From: Tessaracoccus sp. MC1679
GTDB taxonomy: Bacteria > Actinomycetota > Actinomycetes > Propionibacteriales > Propionibacteriaceae
DNA: 64,000 nt
Assembly: GCF_014164775.1 (NCBI RefSeq)
Contig: NZ_JACJGB010000008.1
Coordinates: 124,001 to 188,000 of the forward strand
Direction of reading: 5' to 3'
The position numbers and the translations under genes were made by a program. The notes under the pieces are model-generated. The model did not search any database. It saw only the letters and a program-made list of their open reading frames with translations, and was not told the DNA's origin. Below, in pieces: positions 1 to 7,377 of this stretch; position 1 is the first letter of the stretch; each line of letters starts with the position of its first letter.

Positions 1-15
1 CGCCTTGACCTGCGA

Positions 16-45
16 TTTGTTCTGACATATCCTTGACAGGACAAA
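16..45. promoter_or_regulatory. inverted repeat, possible operator of the transaldolase gene
   Basis: Arms TTTGTTCTG (16-24) and CAGGACAAA (37-45) are inverted copies with one mismatch, separated by 12 bases. A -35-like TTGACA (33-38) lies inside the element, so a bound protein would cover the promoter. The element ends about 70 bases before the transaldolase start. The bound regulator is unknown; a GntR- or DeoR-type repressor is possible, but this is inference. Confidence 0.4.
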
Positions 46-113
46 CCAATGTAGTGTCCAATGGTGTCAGGCCTCATCGTCGAGACCGCACCACCGCTTG
101 AGAAGGAACCGCC

Positions 114-1190
114 ATGACCATCGAGTACACCGAGGGACCGCTCCTGACCGCGGCCCGGACCACCCCTACCGCCCTGTGGAACGACTCGGCCGACCTTGAG
201 GAGCTCCGCCAGTCGATCTCCTACGGCGGCGTCGGCGCCACCTGCAACCCCGTCATCGGCTACACCACCATCAAGCAGCACAAGGACATCTGGGGCCCCC
301 GGATCCAGGCCATCGCCGCCGCCAACCCCACGTGGGGCGAGTCGGAGATCGGCTGGCAGGCCATCAAGGACATGTCTGTGGAGGCCGCCGAGCTGCTGCT
401 GCCGATCTTCAAGGAGACCAACGGGCGCAACGGGCGCCTGTCCGTGCAGACGGACCCCCGTCACCACCGCGACGCGAAGGCCCTGGCCGATCAGGCCGTG
501 GAGTTCTCCGAGCTCGCCCCCAACATCATCGTGAAGATCCCCGCCACCAAGGTGGGCATTGAGGCCATCGAGGACGCCACCTACCGCGGCGTGGTCATGA
601 ACGTGACCGTCTCCTTCACCGTCGCCCAGGTTGTCCGCTCCGGCGAGGCCATCGAGCGTGGCCTGCAGCGCCGCGTGGCCGAGGGCAAGTCCATCGACGA
701 CATGTGGCCCGTGGTCACCCTCATGGTGGGCCGTCTCGACGACTGGATGAAGGCCGAGGCAGAGCGCACCCAGCTGTTCATCGATCCGGGCCACATGGAG
801 TGGGCGGGTGTCGCGGCCATCAAGAAGGCCTACCAGATCTTCCAGGAGCGCGGCTTCCGCTCCCGCGTGCTGTCCGCAGCGTTCCGCAACGTGCTGCAGT
901 ACAGCGAGCTCATCGGTGGCGACCTCGTCGTCTCCCCGCCCTTCAAGTGGGCCAAGCGGATCAACAACTCGGACTACGTGGCCGAGAGCCGGATCGACGT
1001 GCCCGTGGATCCGAAGATCATCGAGTCGCTGCAGCGCATCGAGGACTTCAACCGCGCCTACGAGGAGGACGGCCTGAGCATCGAGGAGTTCGAGAACTTC
1101 GGCCCCACCCGCAAGACGCTGCGCCAGTTCCTGGGCGCCGACTGCGACCTCGACGCCCTGGTGCGCGACTTCCTCATCGCCCCCGCCTGA
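114..1190 (+). CDS. transaldolase family protein
   Basis: A 358-residue TIM-barrel aldolase of the transaldolase family. The Schiff-base lysine is expected at Lys141 in the string NIIVKIPATK, and the first strand carries the TCNPV motif near residue 43. The family transfers dihydroxyacetone units in the pentose phosphate pathway, but this long divergent actinobacterial branch may act on another sugar phosphate. The ATG follows an AAGGAA ribosome-binding site. It stands alone: a hairpin terminator follows, and an inverted repeat covers its putative promoter, which suggests regulated catabolic use rather than a housekeeping tal gene. Family assignment is firm; the substrate is not known. Confidence 0.85.
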   Translation: MTIEYTEGPLLTAARTTPTALWNDSADLEELRQSISYGGVGATCNPVIGYTTIKQHKDIWGPRIQAIAAANPTWGESEIGWQAIKDMSVEAAELLLPIFKETNGRNGRLSVQTDPRHHRDAKALADQAVEFSELAPNIIVKIPATKVGIEAIEDATYRGVVMNVTVSFTVAQVVRSGEAIERGLQRRVAEGKSIDDMWPVVTLMVGRLDDWMKAEAERTQLFIDPGHMEWAGVAAIKKAYQIFQERGFRSRVLSAAFRNVLQYSELIGGDLVVSPPFKWAKRINNSDYVAESRIDVPVDPKIIESLQRIEDFNRAYEEDGLSIEEFENFGPTRKTLRQFLGADCDLDALVRDFLIAPA

Positions 1191-1232
1191 TCTCTATCCC
1201 CGTCCGGGTCTGATCCCCGGAAACCGAGCCGC

Positions 1233-1269
1233 GCAGGCCCCGGTCCGCTCCTGACGGACCGGGGCCTGC
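1233..1269 (+). terminator. terminator hairpin after the transaldolase gene
   Basis: A 15-bp perfect stem (1233-1247 with 1255-1269) and a 7-base loop lie 42 bases after the stop codon. There is no clear T-tract, as is common in high-GC actinobacteria. Confidence 0.7.
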
Positions 1270-1340
1270 GTGCGTCCGGGGGGGGTGTGCGTGCGTCCGG
1301 GGGTGGGTGGGTGGGGTTTGCGTGTGCCCGGGGGTGGGTG

Positions 1341-1429
1341 GGGTTTGAGCAAATGGCAGGGGTCACGGGTCGGGTCCCGCTCAGTCTGAGCGTGGGCCCC
1401 TTCGTGACCCCTGCCATTTGCTCAAACCC
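1341..1429. repeat. 89-bp cruciform-type palindrome
   Basis: Arms of 27 bp (1341-1367 and 1403-1429) are perfect inverted copies beginning GGGTTTGAGCAAATGGCAGG. The 35-base loop holds a second short palindrome, GCTCAG-T-CTGAGC. The element lies between the convergent transaldolase and small hypothetical genes and is preceded by a G-rich stretch (1277-1345). It could serve as a bidirectional terminator or be a non-autonomous mobile repeat; no transposase is adjacent. Confidence 0.8.
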
Positions 1430-1456
1430 ACAGCCGCAGAAGCCCCCCGGGGTGGG

Positions 1457-1885
1457 TCAGCTGGCGCGGGGGTCGTCGGCGCGGAGCTGCTTCTGCAACG
1501 ACGCCAACCTCTGGTTGATCTGCTCCAACAGCTCCGCGGTCTCCGCGTTCAGCGCCTTCATCGCCTTCCGCCTGGTCCCACCGGAGTTCGCTCCCCAGAT
1601 GAGCTCACCTCGGACACGCAGCGCCTGCGCGTGTCGATGCCAACCCGCGGGCTCCGTCGCCTCCGGGAACGCCAGCTCGACGGCGTCCGCAGCGGTGTCG
1701 ATGGCCGCCATCTTCGCGTCGAAGCGGATCTTGGGGTTGTTCGCATCCGTGGCCGACTTCAGCTTCCCCACCAGATCATCGAGACTCTTGGCGATCTGCG
1801 GATTCTCGCGCAGCGCGGAGACAAGCGTCACCGTGGTGGCGACCGCCGCGCCGGTGGTCTTGAGGATCATGCCGAGCTTGCTCAT
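1457..1885 (-). CDS. conserved hypothetical protein (142 aa)
   Basis: Reading starts at the ATG at 1885 (MSKLGMILKTTGAAVATTV). The N-terminal 25 residues are hydrophobic enough for one membrane-associated segment; the remainder is charged and predicted helical, ending in a Leu/Gln-rich stretch near residues 118-135 that could form a coiled coil. An open frame continues upstream but lacks family-like sequence. The gene is divergent from the amylase gene, with 69 bases between the starts. I do not recognise a named domain and give no function. Confidence 0.6.
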   Translation of the reverse strand: MSKLGMILKTTGAAVATTVTLVSALRENPQIAKSLDDLVGKLKSATDANNPKIRFDAKMAAIDTAADAVELAFPEATEPAGWHRHAQALRVRGELIWGANSGGTRRKAMKALNAETAELLEQINQRLASLQKQLRADDPRAS

Positions 1886-1954
1886 GGGTCCCAGTCTAGG
1901 GAGGGGCTCCGAACGGGTCGCCCGAACGCCGCGACACCGCCTACGCTGGCCGAC

Positions 1955-3394
1955 ATGCGACGACGCCTCCGGACCCCACTCGCGCTTCTGACCCTGCTCG
2001 CGGTGCTGGCCGCCTGCACGCCGGGCCAGGAGCCCGCCGTCGAGACCACCCCCACCGTCGGGGTTCAGCTCTTCCAGTGGCCGTGGCGATCCGTGGCCCA
2101 GGAGTGCACCGAGGTGCTCGGGCCTCACGAGTTCGGGTTCGTCCTCCTCTCCCCCGCGCAGGAGCACATCGACGGTGAGGCCTGGTGGACGTCGTACCAG
2201 CCGGTCAGCTACCAGCTGGAGTCCAAGCTGGGCACGCGCGAGGAGTTCGCCGAGATGGTCACCGCGTGTGGGGAGGCCGGTGTGGACGTGATCGCCGATG
2301 CCGTGATCAACCACATGGCGGGGATCGACGGCGGCACTGGCGTCGCGGGGACGGACTTCACGCACTACGACTACCCCGGTCTGTACGGTCCAGAGGACTT
2401 CCACGACTGCCCCATGACGGTCTCAGGCGACATCGAGAACTACTCGGACCAGCAGCAGGTGCAGGAGTGCGAACTGGTCAACCTCGCGGACCTGGACACC
2501 GGCAGCGAGAAGGTCCGCGACACCATCGCCGCCTACCTCAACGACCTCACCGACCTCGGCGTCGCGGGTTTCCGGATCGACGCGGCCAAGCACATGTCCG
2601 CGACCGACGTGGAGGCCATCGTCGGGAGGCTCGACGGGGAGCCGCTGATCATCTCCGAGGTCATCCGAGGGGGCGGCGAGCCGATCCAGCCGGAGGACTA
2701 TCTCGACGCCGGCGCCGTCTTTGCGTTCCAGGTGGCCAAGGACATCTCCGGCGTGGTGCCCGGCGGCGCCGTCTCGCGCGCCCTAGAGATGCGCGACGGG
2801 GAGGTTCCGTCTGAGCAGGCGTTCACGTTCATCACCAACCACGACACGGAACGCAACGGGCAGACCCTCAACTCCAAGGATGGGGACCAGTTCAGGGTGG
2901 CCACGGCCCTGCTACTGGGGATCGACTACGGCACTCCGATCGTCTACTCCGGCTACGCGTTCTCGGACCACGACGCCGGGGCGCCGCAGACGGACGGCCG
3001 GGTCGACGACGTAGCGTGCGCGGCGCCGTCGGAGGATCCGGAGGATGGTGCCTGGTTGTGTCAGCACCGGGATGTCGCGGGGTTGGCTGAGTGGGTCGCG
3101 GTGGTGGGCGACGCGCCCGTCGAGAACGTGTGGAAGCAGGGGTACGCGGTGGCGTTCGATCGAGGCGACCGAGGCCTCATCGCCGTCAACGACACGAGCA
3201 CTCCGGTGAGCGCCACCCTCACCACGAACCTGCCCGACGGCGCGTACTGCGACGCGGCTGCCTCGCCGGCCCCGCCCACCGCGGAGGATCGCTGCGAGGA
3301 GGGCCCGTTCGTGGTGGCCGACGGCAAGGTCACCGTCGAGATGCCCGCGATGGACGCGGTTGCCCTCCACGTCAACCTCCGCGCGGCCGGTTGA
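1955..3394 (+). CDS. amyA: secreted lipoprotein alpha-amylase (GH13)
   Basis: A 479-residue extracellular glycoside hydrolase family 13 enzyme that would cleave internal alpha-1,4 bonds of starch or glycogen. A lipobox (LAAC, Cys21) ends the signal peptide, so the enzyme is expected on the outer face of the membrane. The conserved GH13 regions are visible: DAVINH at 115-120, GFRIDAAKH at 205-213 with nucleophile Asp209, acid/base Glu235 in IISEV, and NHD at 295-297. The start with VQLFQWPW is typical of animal/Streptomyces-like secreted amylases. The C-terminal beta domain is short and no starch-binding module follows. The stop codon lies inside the first copy of a direct repeat. Confidence 0.88.
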   Translation: MRRRLRTPLALLTLLAVLAACTPGQEPAVETTPTVGVQLFQWPWRSVAQECTEVLGPHEFGFVLLSPAQEHIDGEAWWTSYQPVSYQLESKLGTREEFAEMVTACGEAGVDVIADAVINHMAGIDGGTGVAGTDFTHYDYPGLYGPEDFHDCPMTVSGDIENYSDQQQVQECELVNLADLDTGSEKVRDTIAAYLNDLTDLGVAGFRIDAAKHMSATDVEAIVGRLDGEPLIISEVIRGGGEPIQPEDYLDAGAVFAFQVAKDISGVVPGGAVSRALEMRDGEVPSEQAFTFITNHDTERNGQTLNSKDGDQFRVATALLLGIDYGTPIVYSGYAFSDHDAGAPQTDGRVDDVACAAPSEDPEDGAWLCQHRDVAGLAEWVAVVGDAPVENVWKQGYAVAFDRGDRGLIAVNDTSTPVSATLTTNLPDGAYCDAAASPAPPTAEDRCEEGPFVVADGKVTVEMPAMDAVALHVNLRAAG

Positions 3395-3511
3395 TCCCTC
3401 TCTGTGGTGTTGAGGGCCAGTTGTGGTCTGGTTTGGCGGCGTGTGGTGGGGGCCGGTTGATCCCTGTCCGTGGCGTGGTGGTCGGGTTGGGCGGCGTGTG
3501 GTGGGGGCCGG
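3385..3511. repeat. imperfect direct repeats at the amylase 3' end
   Basis: GGCCGGTTGATCCCT occurs at 3385-3399 and 3451-3465. A second 22-base unit, beginning GGCGGCGTGTGGTGGGGGCC, occurs at 3435-3456 and 3490-3511. The first copy contains the amylase stop codon, so the duplication reaches into the coding end. Confidence 0.7.
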
Positions 3512-3964
3512 GCCGCCCATGATGCCGGCGGCGGCGCTTCGTGCTGCCACGCCGTCATCAACGCCCACCCAACCTGCCCCGGCCCCCACCACCCACCGCC
3601 CTGCTGGCCCGTCCCGTCGCCTGGCTTACGTCCCGACGCCTGCCTTACGCCTCGACGCCCGTCGTACGCCTCGACGCCAGCCCTGTATCACAGGCGGCCC
3701 GGAGCCGCCTGACCTATGTTCGGCAGCCGGCGCTGTAGCGCGGGCGGCCAGACTCAACGCAGGCGCCAGAGGACCCGCTGCCTCGAGACGAGCCGAAGGC
3801 GAGATGTCCACGAGGGTGGGGGACGGCAGGGCGGCTGCGCGTCGGGGTGCCCAACCCGAGGTTCACCCAACTGGCATCCCGCCACAACAGACCCGAGCCA
3901 GGGCCGCCCTGACGGCGCACGCCTGGAATGGACCACGCCACAGGGAAAACGAGTGCAGGGAGCA

Positions 3965-4062
3965 CTGACACGAGGCCCCGGGCGGCCTCATCTACTCAAC
4001 CAAGGACCATGCCGCGATCAACAGGGAGAATGTGGACAACGGCCGCCCGGGCCTCGTGTCAG
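3965..4062. repeat. imperfect inverted repeat, arms 22-23 bp
   Basis: The left arm (3965-3987) starts CTGACACGAGGCCCCGGGCG. The right arm (4041-4062) is its reverse complement except for one missing G. The 53-base interval has no gene. The arms look like ends of a small mobile repeat or a long hairpin RNA; the adjacent 4068-4084 hairpin is separate. Confidence 0.65.
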
Positions 4063-4067
4063 GACTC

Positions 4068-4084
4068 CCGGCACCCGGTGCCGG
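4068..4084 (-). terminator. terminator hairpin of the LacI operon
   Basis: A perfect 7-bp GC stem, CCGGCAC-CCG-GTGCCGG, lies 27 bases past the stop of the minus-strand LacI gene. No T-tract is visible. Confidence 0.5.
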
Positions 4085-4110
4085 ACTTGTGCCGCCACCG
4101 TTGAGCAGGG

Positions 4111-5142
4111 TCAGACTGTGAGCGGAGGGGTGCTGTTACGCAGGTGAACCTCGAGGGGCAGGGGCGTCGGCACCCAGTCGGCGTCGATCGCCGCCCGGAC
4201 CGCCTGATAGCCCACCTCCTCCAACGGGATGCGGACCGAGGTCAGCTGCGGGGTCACGTCGCTGGAGGAGGGGATGTCGTCGAACCCCGCCATCGCCACG
4301 TCTGACCCGAGCTCGCGACCCTCCTCGCGCAGTTCCCGCACCGCCCCCAGCGCCACCGCGTCGCTCAGGGCGAACACAAGCGTGCCCGGCTCGATGCCGG
4401 CCGCAAGCGCCTCGCGCATCGCCTCCGCGCCGCCCTCACGGGTGAACGCCGCGCGGTGCACCCGATCGATCTGACCACCGCCGGAGGTGAAGCCGTCGGT
4501 GAAACCCGCCTGGCGTTGGTCCGTGGTGATCAAGCCTCGGGGCGCGGCAAGCACGACCGCCCGACGGTATCCGCGCGCCGCCAGCGCCACGCCGAGCGCC
4601 CTGGCCCCGCCCCAGTTGTCGATGAGCACGGAACGAAGCTCTGAGGCGCCAGGGCCCAGCGCGATGACCCGGCCGCCCATCCCGTGGATGGCGTCGATCT
4701 CGAGCTGCACAGGCTCATGGGGAAGCGCCATCCGCGAGGCCGCCAGGATGACCCCGCGAGGCCGCTGACCACGCAGCACCCGCAGCAGCGCGGCCTCCTT
4801 CTGCGGATCCCGCCCGGTCGTCGCGATGGTGACGAGGAATCCGGCCTCATCCGCCGCCCGTGCGACACCGGCCGCGACCTGCGCGAAGTAGGGGTCCGCA
4901 ATGTCAGCCACCAGCAGCGCGATGAGGGCCGAGGCCCCGCTGGCGACGGCCTGCGCAGAGACGTTGACGCTGTAGCCCAGCTTGTCGGCGGCCGCGCGAA
5001 CCCGCTCCTGATACGACTCGGCCACCTTCCGCGTCGAGCCGTTGAGCACGCGCGACGCCGTGGCCAGTGAGACTCCCGCCTCCTGGGCGACGTCGACGAG
5101 GGTGGCGGTACCGTAGCGGCGCTGCTGGTGGTTCACGGTCAT
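4111..5142 (-). CDS. LacI-family transcriptional regulator
   Basis: A 343-residue repressor with an N-terminal LacI helix-turn-helix (residues 14-35, TLVDVAQEAGVSLATASRVL) followed by a periplasmic-binding-protein-like sugar-sensing domain. The start at 5142 is chosen because the preceding gene's stop lies 4 bases upstream and the HTH begins at the usual distance; an upstream in-frame ATG would add 19 unrelated residues inside the previous gene. It is the last gene of a minus-strand run with an isomerase and a dehydrogenase, so it probably regulates its own operon. LacI-type palindromes containing AAACGTTT or close variants at 7253, 7357 and 9462 are its likely binding sites. The effector sugar is unknown. 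Confidence 0.9.
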   Translation of the reverse strand: MTVNHQQRRYGTATLVDVAQEAGVSLATASRVLNGSTRKVAESYQERVRAAADKLGYSVNVSAQAVASGASALIALLVADIADPYFAQVAAGVARAADEAGFLVTIATTGRDPQKEAALLRVLRGQRPRGVILAASRMALPHEPVQLEIDAIHGMGGRVIALGPGASELRSVLIDNWGGARALGVALAARGYRRAVVLAAPRGLITTDQRQAGFTDGFTSGGGQIDRVHRAAFTREGGAEAMREALAAGIEPGTLVFALSDAVALGAVRELREEGRELGSDVAMAGFDDIPSSSDVTPQLTSVRIPLEEVGYQAVRAAIDADWVPTPLPLEVHLRNSTPPLTV

Positions 5143-5146
5143 GAGT

Positions 5147-6010
5147 CTAGGGCCGCAGATGGGGGCCGACCCACCGTCCGAAGGCGTCGACGGTGTCACG
5201 CGCCACGACCTCGAAATCGGTTGCCCAGATGGTTGCGTTGAAGATCTCCACCTCGACGTCGCCGTCGTAGCCGGTGTCCTCTACTGCGCGGGTGAGGGTC
5301 TCGAAGTCGATCACGCCCACGCCGGGCTGATGCCGGGACAGAAGGACGTCGGCTTCGAGGGGGGCCCGCCAGTCGCACACCTGGTACGCGGCGATCCGGC
5401 CTTCGCGGCCCGCACGAGCGATCGCCGGCAGCACGTCCGGATCCCACCAGATGTGGAAGGTGTCCACAGTCACCCCCGCGACACTCGAGTCAAGCCCGGA
5501 CACGAGGTCCAGCGACTGCCCGAGCGTGGAGACGACGGCGCGGTCCGCCGCGTACATCGGGTGCAGCGGCTCGACGGCGAGCGTCACGCCCGCGGCCGCC
5601 GCGTCGGGGGCGAGCTCTTCGAGGGCCTCGCGGACCCGGGCGCGCGCGCCGATGAGGTCCCGCGACCCCTCCGGCAGCCCACCGGCGACGAGCACCAGCA
5701 CCGCCCGCGACCCCGGCGCCCCGGCGGCAGCCAGCACGGCCGTCTCCTCGATGGCGCGCCGGTTGTCGTCCAGCGAGTCGCTCCGCTCGGGTCCCGCCAC
5801 TGCGGTGAAGAAGCCGGCGCGGCAGTAGGACGACATCCGCAGCCCGGAGTCCGACAGCATCGCGGCCGCCTCCCGGAGGCCCACGTCGGCCACCGGTTCT
5901 CGCCAGAGCCCGATCGACTGCATGCCGACGGAGGTGGTCACCGTCAGCGCGTCACGGAGGGTGGCGTGCTTGATGGTGGCCTGGTTGATCGAGAGCCTGG
6001 GGTGCGTCAA
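5147..6010 (-). CDS. sugar phosphate isomerase/epimerase (AP endonuclease 2 fold)
   Basis: A 287-residue TIM-barrel protein of the xylose-isomerase-like family. Probable metal ligands are visible in AVEPLHPMY, VTVDTFHIWWDP and VEVEIF. Such proteins act as ketose/aldose isomerases or epimerases, for instance in inositol, hydroxypyruvate or keto-sugar pathways. It lies 3 bases after the oxidoreductase gene and 4 bases before the LacI gene, so the three are almost certainly one transcript. It probably acts on the keto-sugar formed by the neighbouring Gfo/Idh dehydrogenases; the exact substrate cannot be read from the sequence. Confidence 0.8.
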   Translation of the reverse strand: MTHPRLSINQATIKHATLRDALTVTTSVGMQSIGLWREPVADVGLREAAAMLSDSGLRMSSYCRAGFFTAVAGPERSDSLDDNRRAIEETAVLAAAGAPGSRAVLVLVAGGLPEGSRDLIGARARVREALEELAPDAAAAGVTLAVEPLHPMYAADRAVVSTLGQSLDLVSGLDSSVAGVTVDTFHIWWDPDVLPAIARAGREGRIAAYQVCDWRAPLEADVLLSRHQPGVGVIDFETLTRAVEDTGYDGDVEVEIFNATIWATDFEVVARDTVDAFGRWVGPHLRP

Positions 6011-6013
6011 GGA

Positions 6014-7216
6014 TCAGCCCAGCAGCAAATCGTCGAGGACGACCTTGCAACCTTCGCGGCTGGAACGCAGGCCCGCGTCGGCGAGTTGAACTCCGCGGGC
6101 GCCGGCGAGCAGGTCGAACGGGTACGGGGTGCCCTGCACGTAGGAGGCGAGGAACTCCTCCCACTGCTGCCGGAAGCCGTTGTCGAACACCTCATTGGTG
6201 GGCAGCTCGGCCCAATCCGCGGCGTAATCATGATCATCGGCCAGGTCCGGGTTCCACACCGGCTTCGGCGTCCCCACTCGGTGCTGGATCTTTGCGCCGA
6301 ACAATCCCACCACAGCGGAGCCGTGCGTCCCGTCGACCTGGAACTCCACCAGCTCGTCGCGGTTCACCCGCACCGTCCAGGAGGAATTGATCTCCGCGAC
6401 GATGCCGCCGTCGAGCTCGAAGATGCCGTACGCGGCATCCTCCGCGGTGGCCTGATATGCCTTCCCAGCCTCATCCCACCGCTCCGGAATATGGATCGCC
6501 GCCTGTGCGTAGACGCTGCGCACCGGCCCGAACAGGTTCTCCAGCACATAATTCCAGTGCGGGAACATGTCGACGATGATGCCGCCGCCGTCCTCAGCAC
6601 GGTAGTTCCACGACGGACGCTGTGCGGGTTGCCAGTCGCCCTCGAAGACCCAATATCCGAACTCCCCGCGCACCGAGAGGATGCGGCCGAAGAAGCCGGA
6701 GTCGACGAGGCGCTTCAGCTTCTGGAGGCCGGGCAGGTAGAGCTTGTCGTGGACGACACCGGTCTTCACGCCCGCAGCGGCGGCGAGGCGGGCCAGTTCG
6801 AGGGCCTCCTCGACGGACTCGGCCGTCGGCTTCTCCGTGTAGATCGTCTTTCCCGCAGCGATCGCCTTCCGCAGCGCCGCCCCACGCGCCTTCGTCACCA
6901 GGAAATCCGAATAGATCTCCCACCGCGGATCCGCCAGAGCAGCATCCAGATCAGTGGTGAAGTCCTCGATGCCGTGCCTGGCGGCCAACTCGGCCAGCTT
7001 CGACTCGCTACGGCCCACGAGCAGCGGCCGGACGGTGACACGGGAACCGTCAGAGAGCTCGATGCCTCCCTGATCCCGGATCGCCAGGATCGACCGAACC
7101 AGGTGCTGCCGGTAACCCATGCGGCCGGAGACCCCGTTCATGATGATCCCGATCTCACGCACGGAACGGGATCCCTGCACCATCTCGGCGGGCAGAGGCT
7201 TCAAAGTCGTTGACAC
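6014..7216 (-). CDS. Gfo/Idh/MocA-family oxidoreductase (400 aa)
   Basis: A sugar or cyclitol NAD(P)-dependent dehydrogenase. The N-terminal Rossmann fold has a variant nucleotide loop (IIMNGVSGRMGYRQH) in place of the classic GxGxxG. The EKP motif is in TIYTEKPTAES, and the DMFPHW segment of the C-terminal domain matches the catalytic Asp/His region of the family. It is the first gene of the LacI-regulated operon and is preceded by two operator-like palindromes. At 400 residues it is longer than the two other family members nearby. The substrate is unknown; the isomerase next door suggests sequential oxidation and isomerisation. Confidence 0.82.
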   Translation of the reverse strand: MSTTLKPLPAEMVQGSRSVREIGIIMNGVSGRMGYRQHLVRSILAIRDQGGIELSDGSRVTVRPLLVGRSESKLAELAARHGIEDFTTDLDAALADPRWEIYSDFLVTKARGAALRKAIAAGKTIYTEKPTAESVEEALELARLAAAAGVKTGVVHDKLYLPGLQKLKRLVDSGFFGRILSVRGEFGYWVFEGDWQPAQRPSWNYRAEDGGGIIVDMFPHWNYVLENLFGPVRSVYAQAAIHIPERWDEAGKAYQATAEDAAYGIFELDGGIVAEINSSWTVRVNRDELVEFQVDGTHGSAVVGLFGAKIQHRVGTPKPVWNPDLADDHDYAADWAELPTNEVFDNGFRQQWEEFLASYVQGTPYPFDLLAGARGVQLADAGLRSSREGCKVVLDDLLLG

Positions 7217-7252
7217 TCTCAGTTCCTATCTATCGCTTGCGTTTGGACGACA

Positions 7253-7268
7253 TTGGTAAACGCTTTCC
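7253..7268. promoter_or_regulatory. LacI-type operator, promoter-proximal
   Basis: The palindromic core GGTAAACGCTTTCC fits the LacI-family operator pattern. On the minus strand it lies directly downstream of a -10-like AGGATA and 37 bases before the start at 7216, a position suited to repression of the operon ending in the LacI gene. Confidence 0.65.
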
Positions 7269-7356
7269 CCTATCCTGACACGTCACTGCCCCGCGCCACA
7301 AGAGGACGCCCCAGTTTTGTCCCAAGAAGCTTGGTTGTGAGGACCGTAAAGGATCC

Positions 7357-7372
7357 TGGGAAACGTTTACCA
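7357..7372. promoter_or_regulatory. LacI-type operator, distal
   Basis: TGGGAAACGTTTACCA is an almost perfect LacI-family palindrome (central AAACGTTT). It lies between the two minus-strand operons, about 104 bases from the proximal site, a spacing compatible with looping. Confidence 0.7.
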
Positions 7373-7377
7373 TCGGA

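Larger units (their letters stand above)
3395..4110. other. 716-base region without a recognisable gene
   Basis: No frame on either strand gives a family-like protein; the open frames are short, Arg/Pro/Gly-rich and overlap each other. What can be seen is the direct repeat at 3385-3511, a run of near-repeats of the form TACG(C/T)C(C/T)CGACGCC at 3628-3680, the inverted repeat at 3965-4062 and the terminator hairpin at 4068. A structured RNA or a decayed mobile element is possible but not shown. Confidence 0.5.

Noticed and set aside
1277-1345. G-rich stretch as coding sequence or intended G-quadruplex regulator
   Set aside because: Runs of G with TGG spacers could form a quadruplex, but no gene start is close enough downstream to support regulation; it more likely borders the palindrome.
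1287-1991. 234-codon plus-strand frame over the small minus-strand gene
   Set aside because: Begins in the G-rich repeat, crosses the palindrome and shows Ser/Ala/Arg-rich shadow composition.
3714-3971. 85-residue minus-strand frame in the gap after the amylase gene
   Set aside because: Ser/Arg/Gly/Pro-rich, no ribosome-binding site, overlapped by several equally long frames in other phases.
3395-4110. RNase P RNA, tmRNA or other known structured RNA
   Set aside because: No recognisable conserved core such as the GAGGAAAGTCC of RNase P; the palindromes alone are not enough.
5141-7213. 690-codon plus-strand frame opposite the isomerase and oxidoreductase genes
   Set aside because: Antisense to two well-supported enzymes; no motif and composition typical of a reverse-strand shadow.
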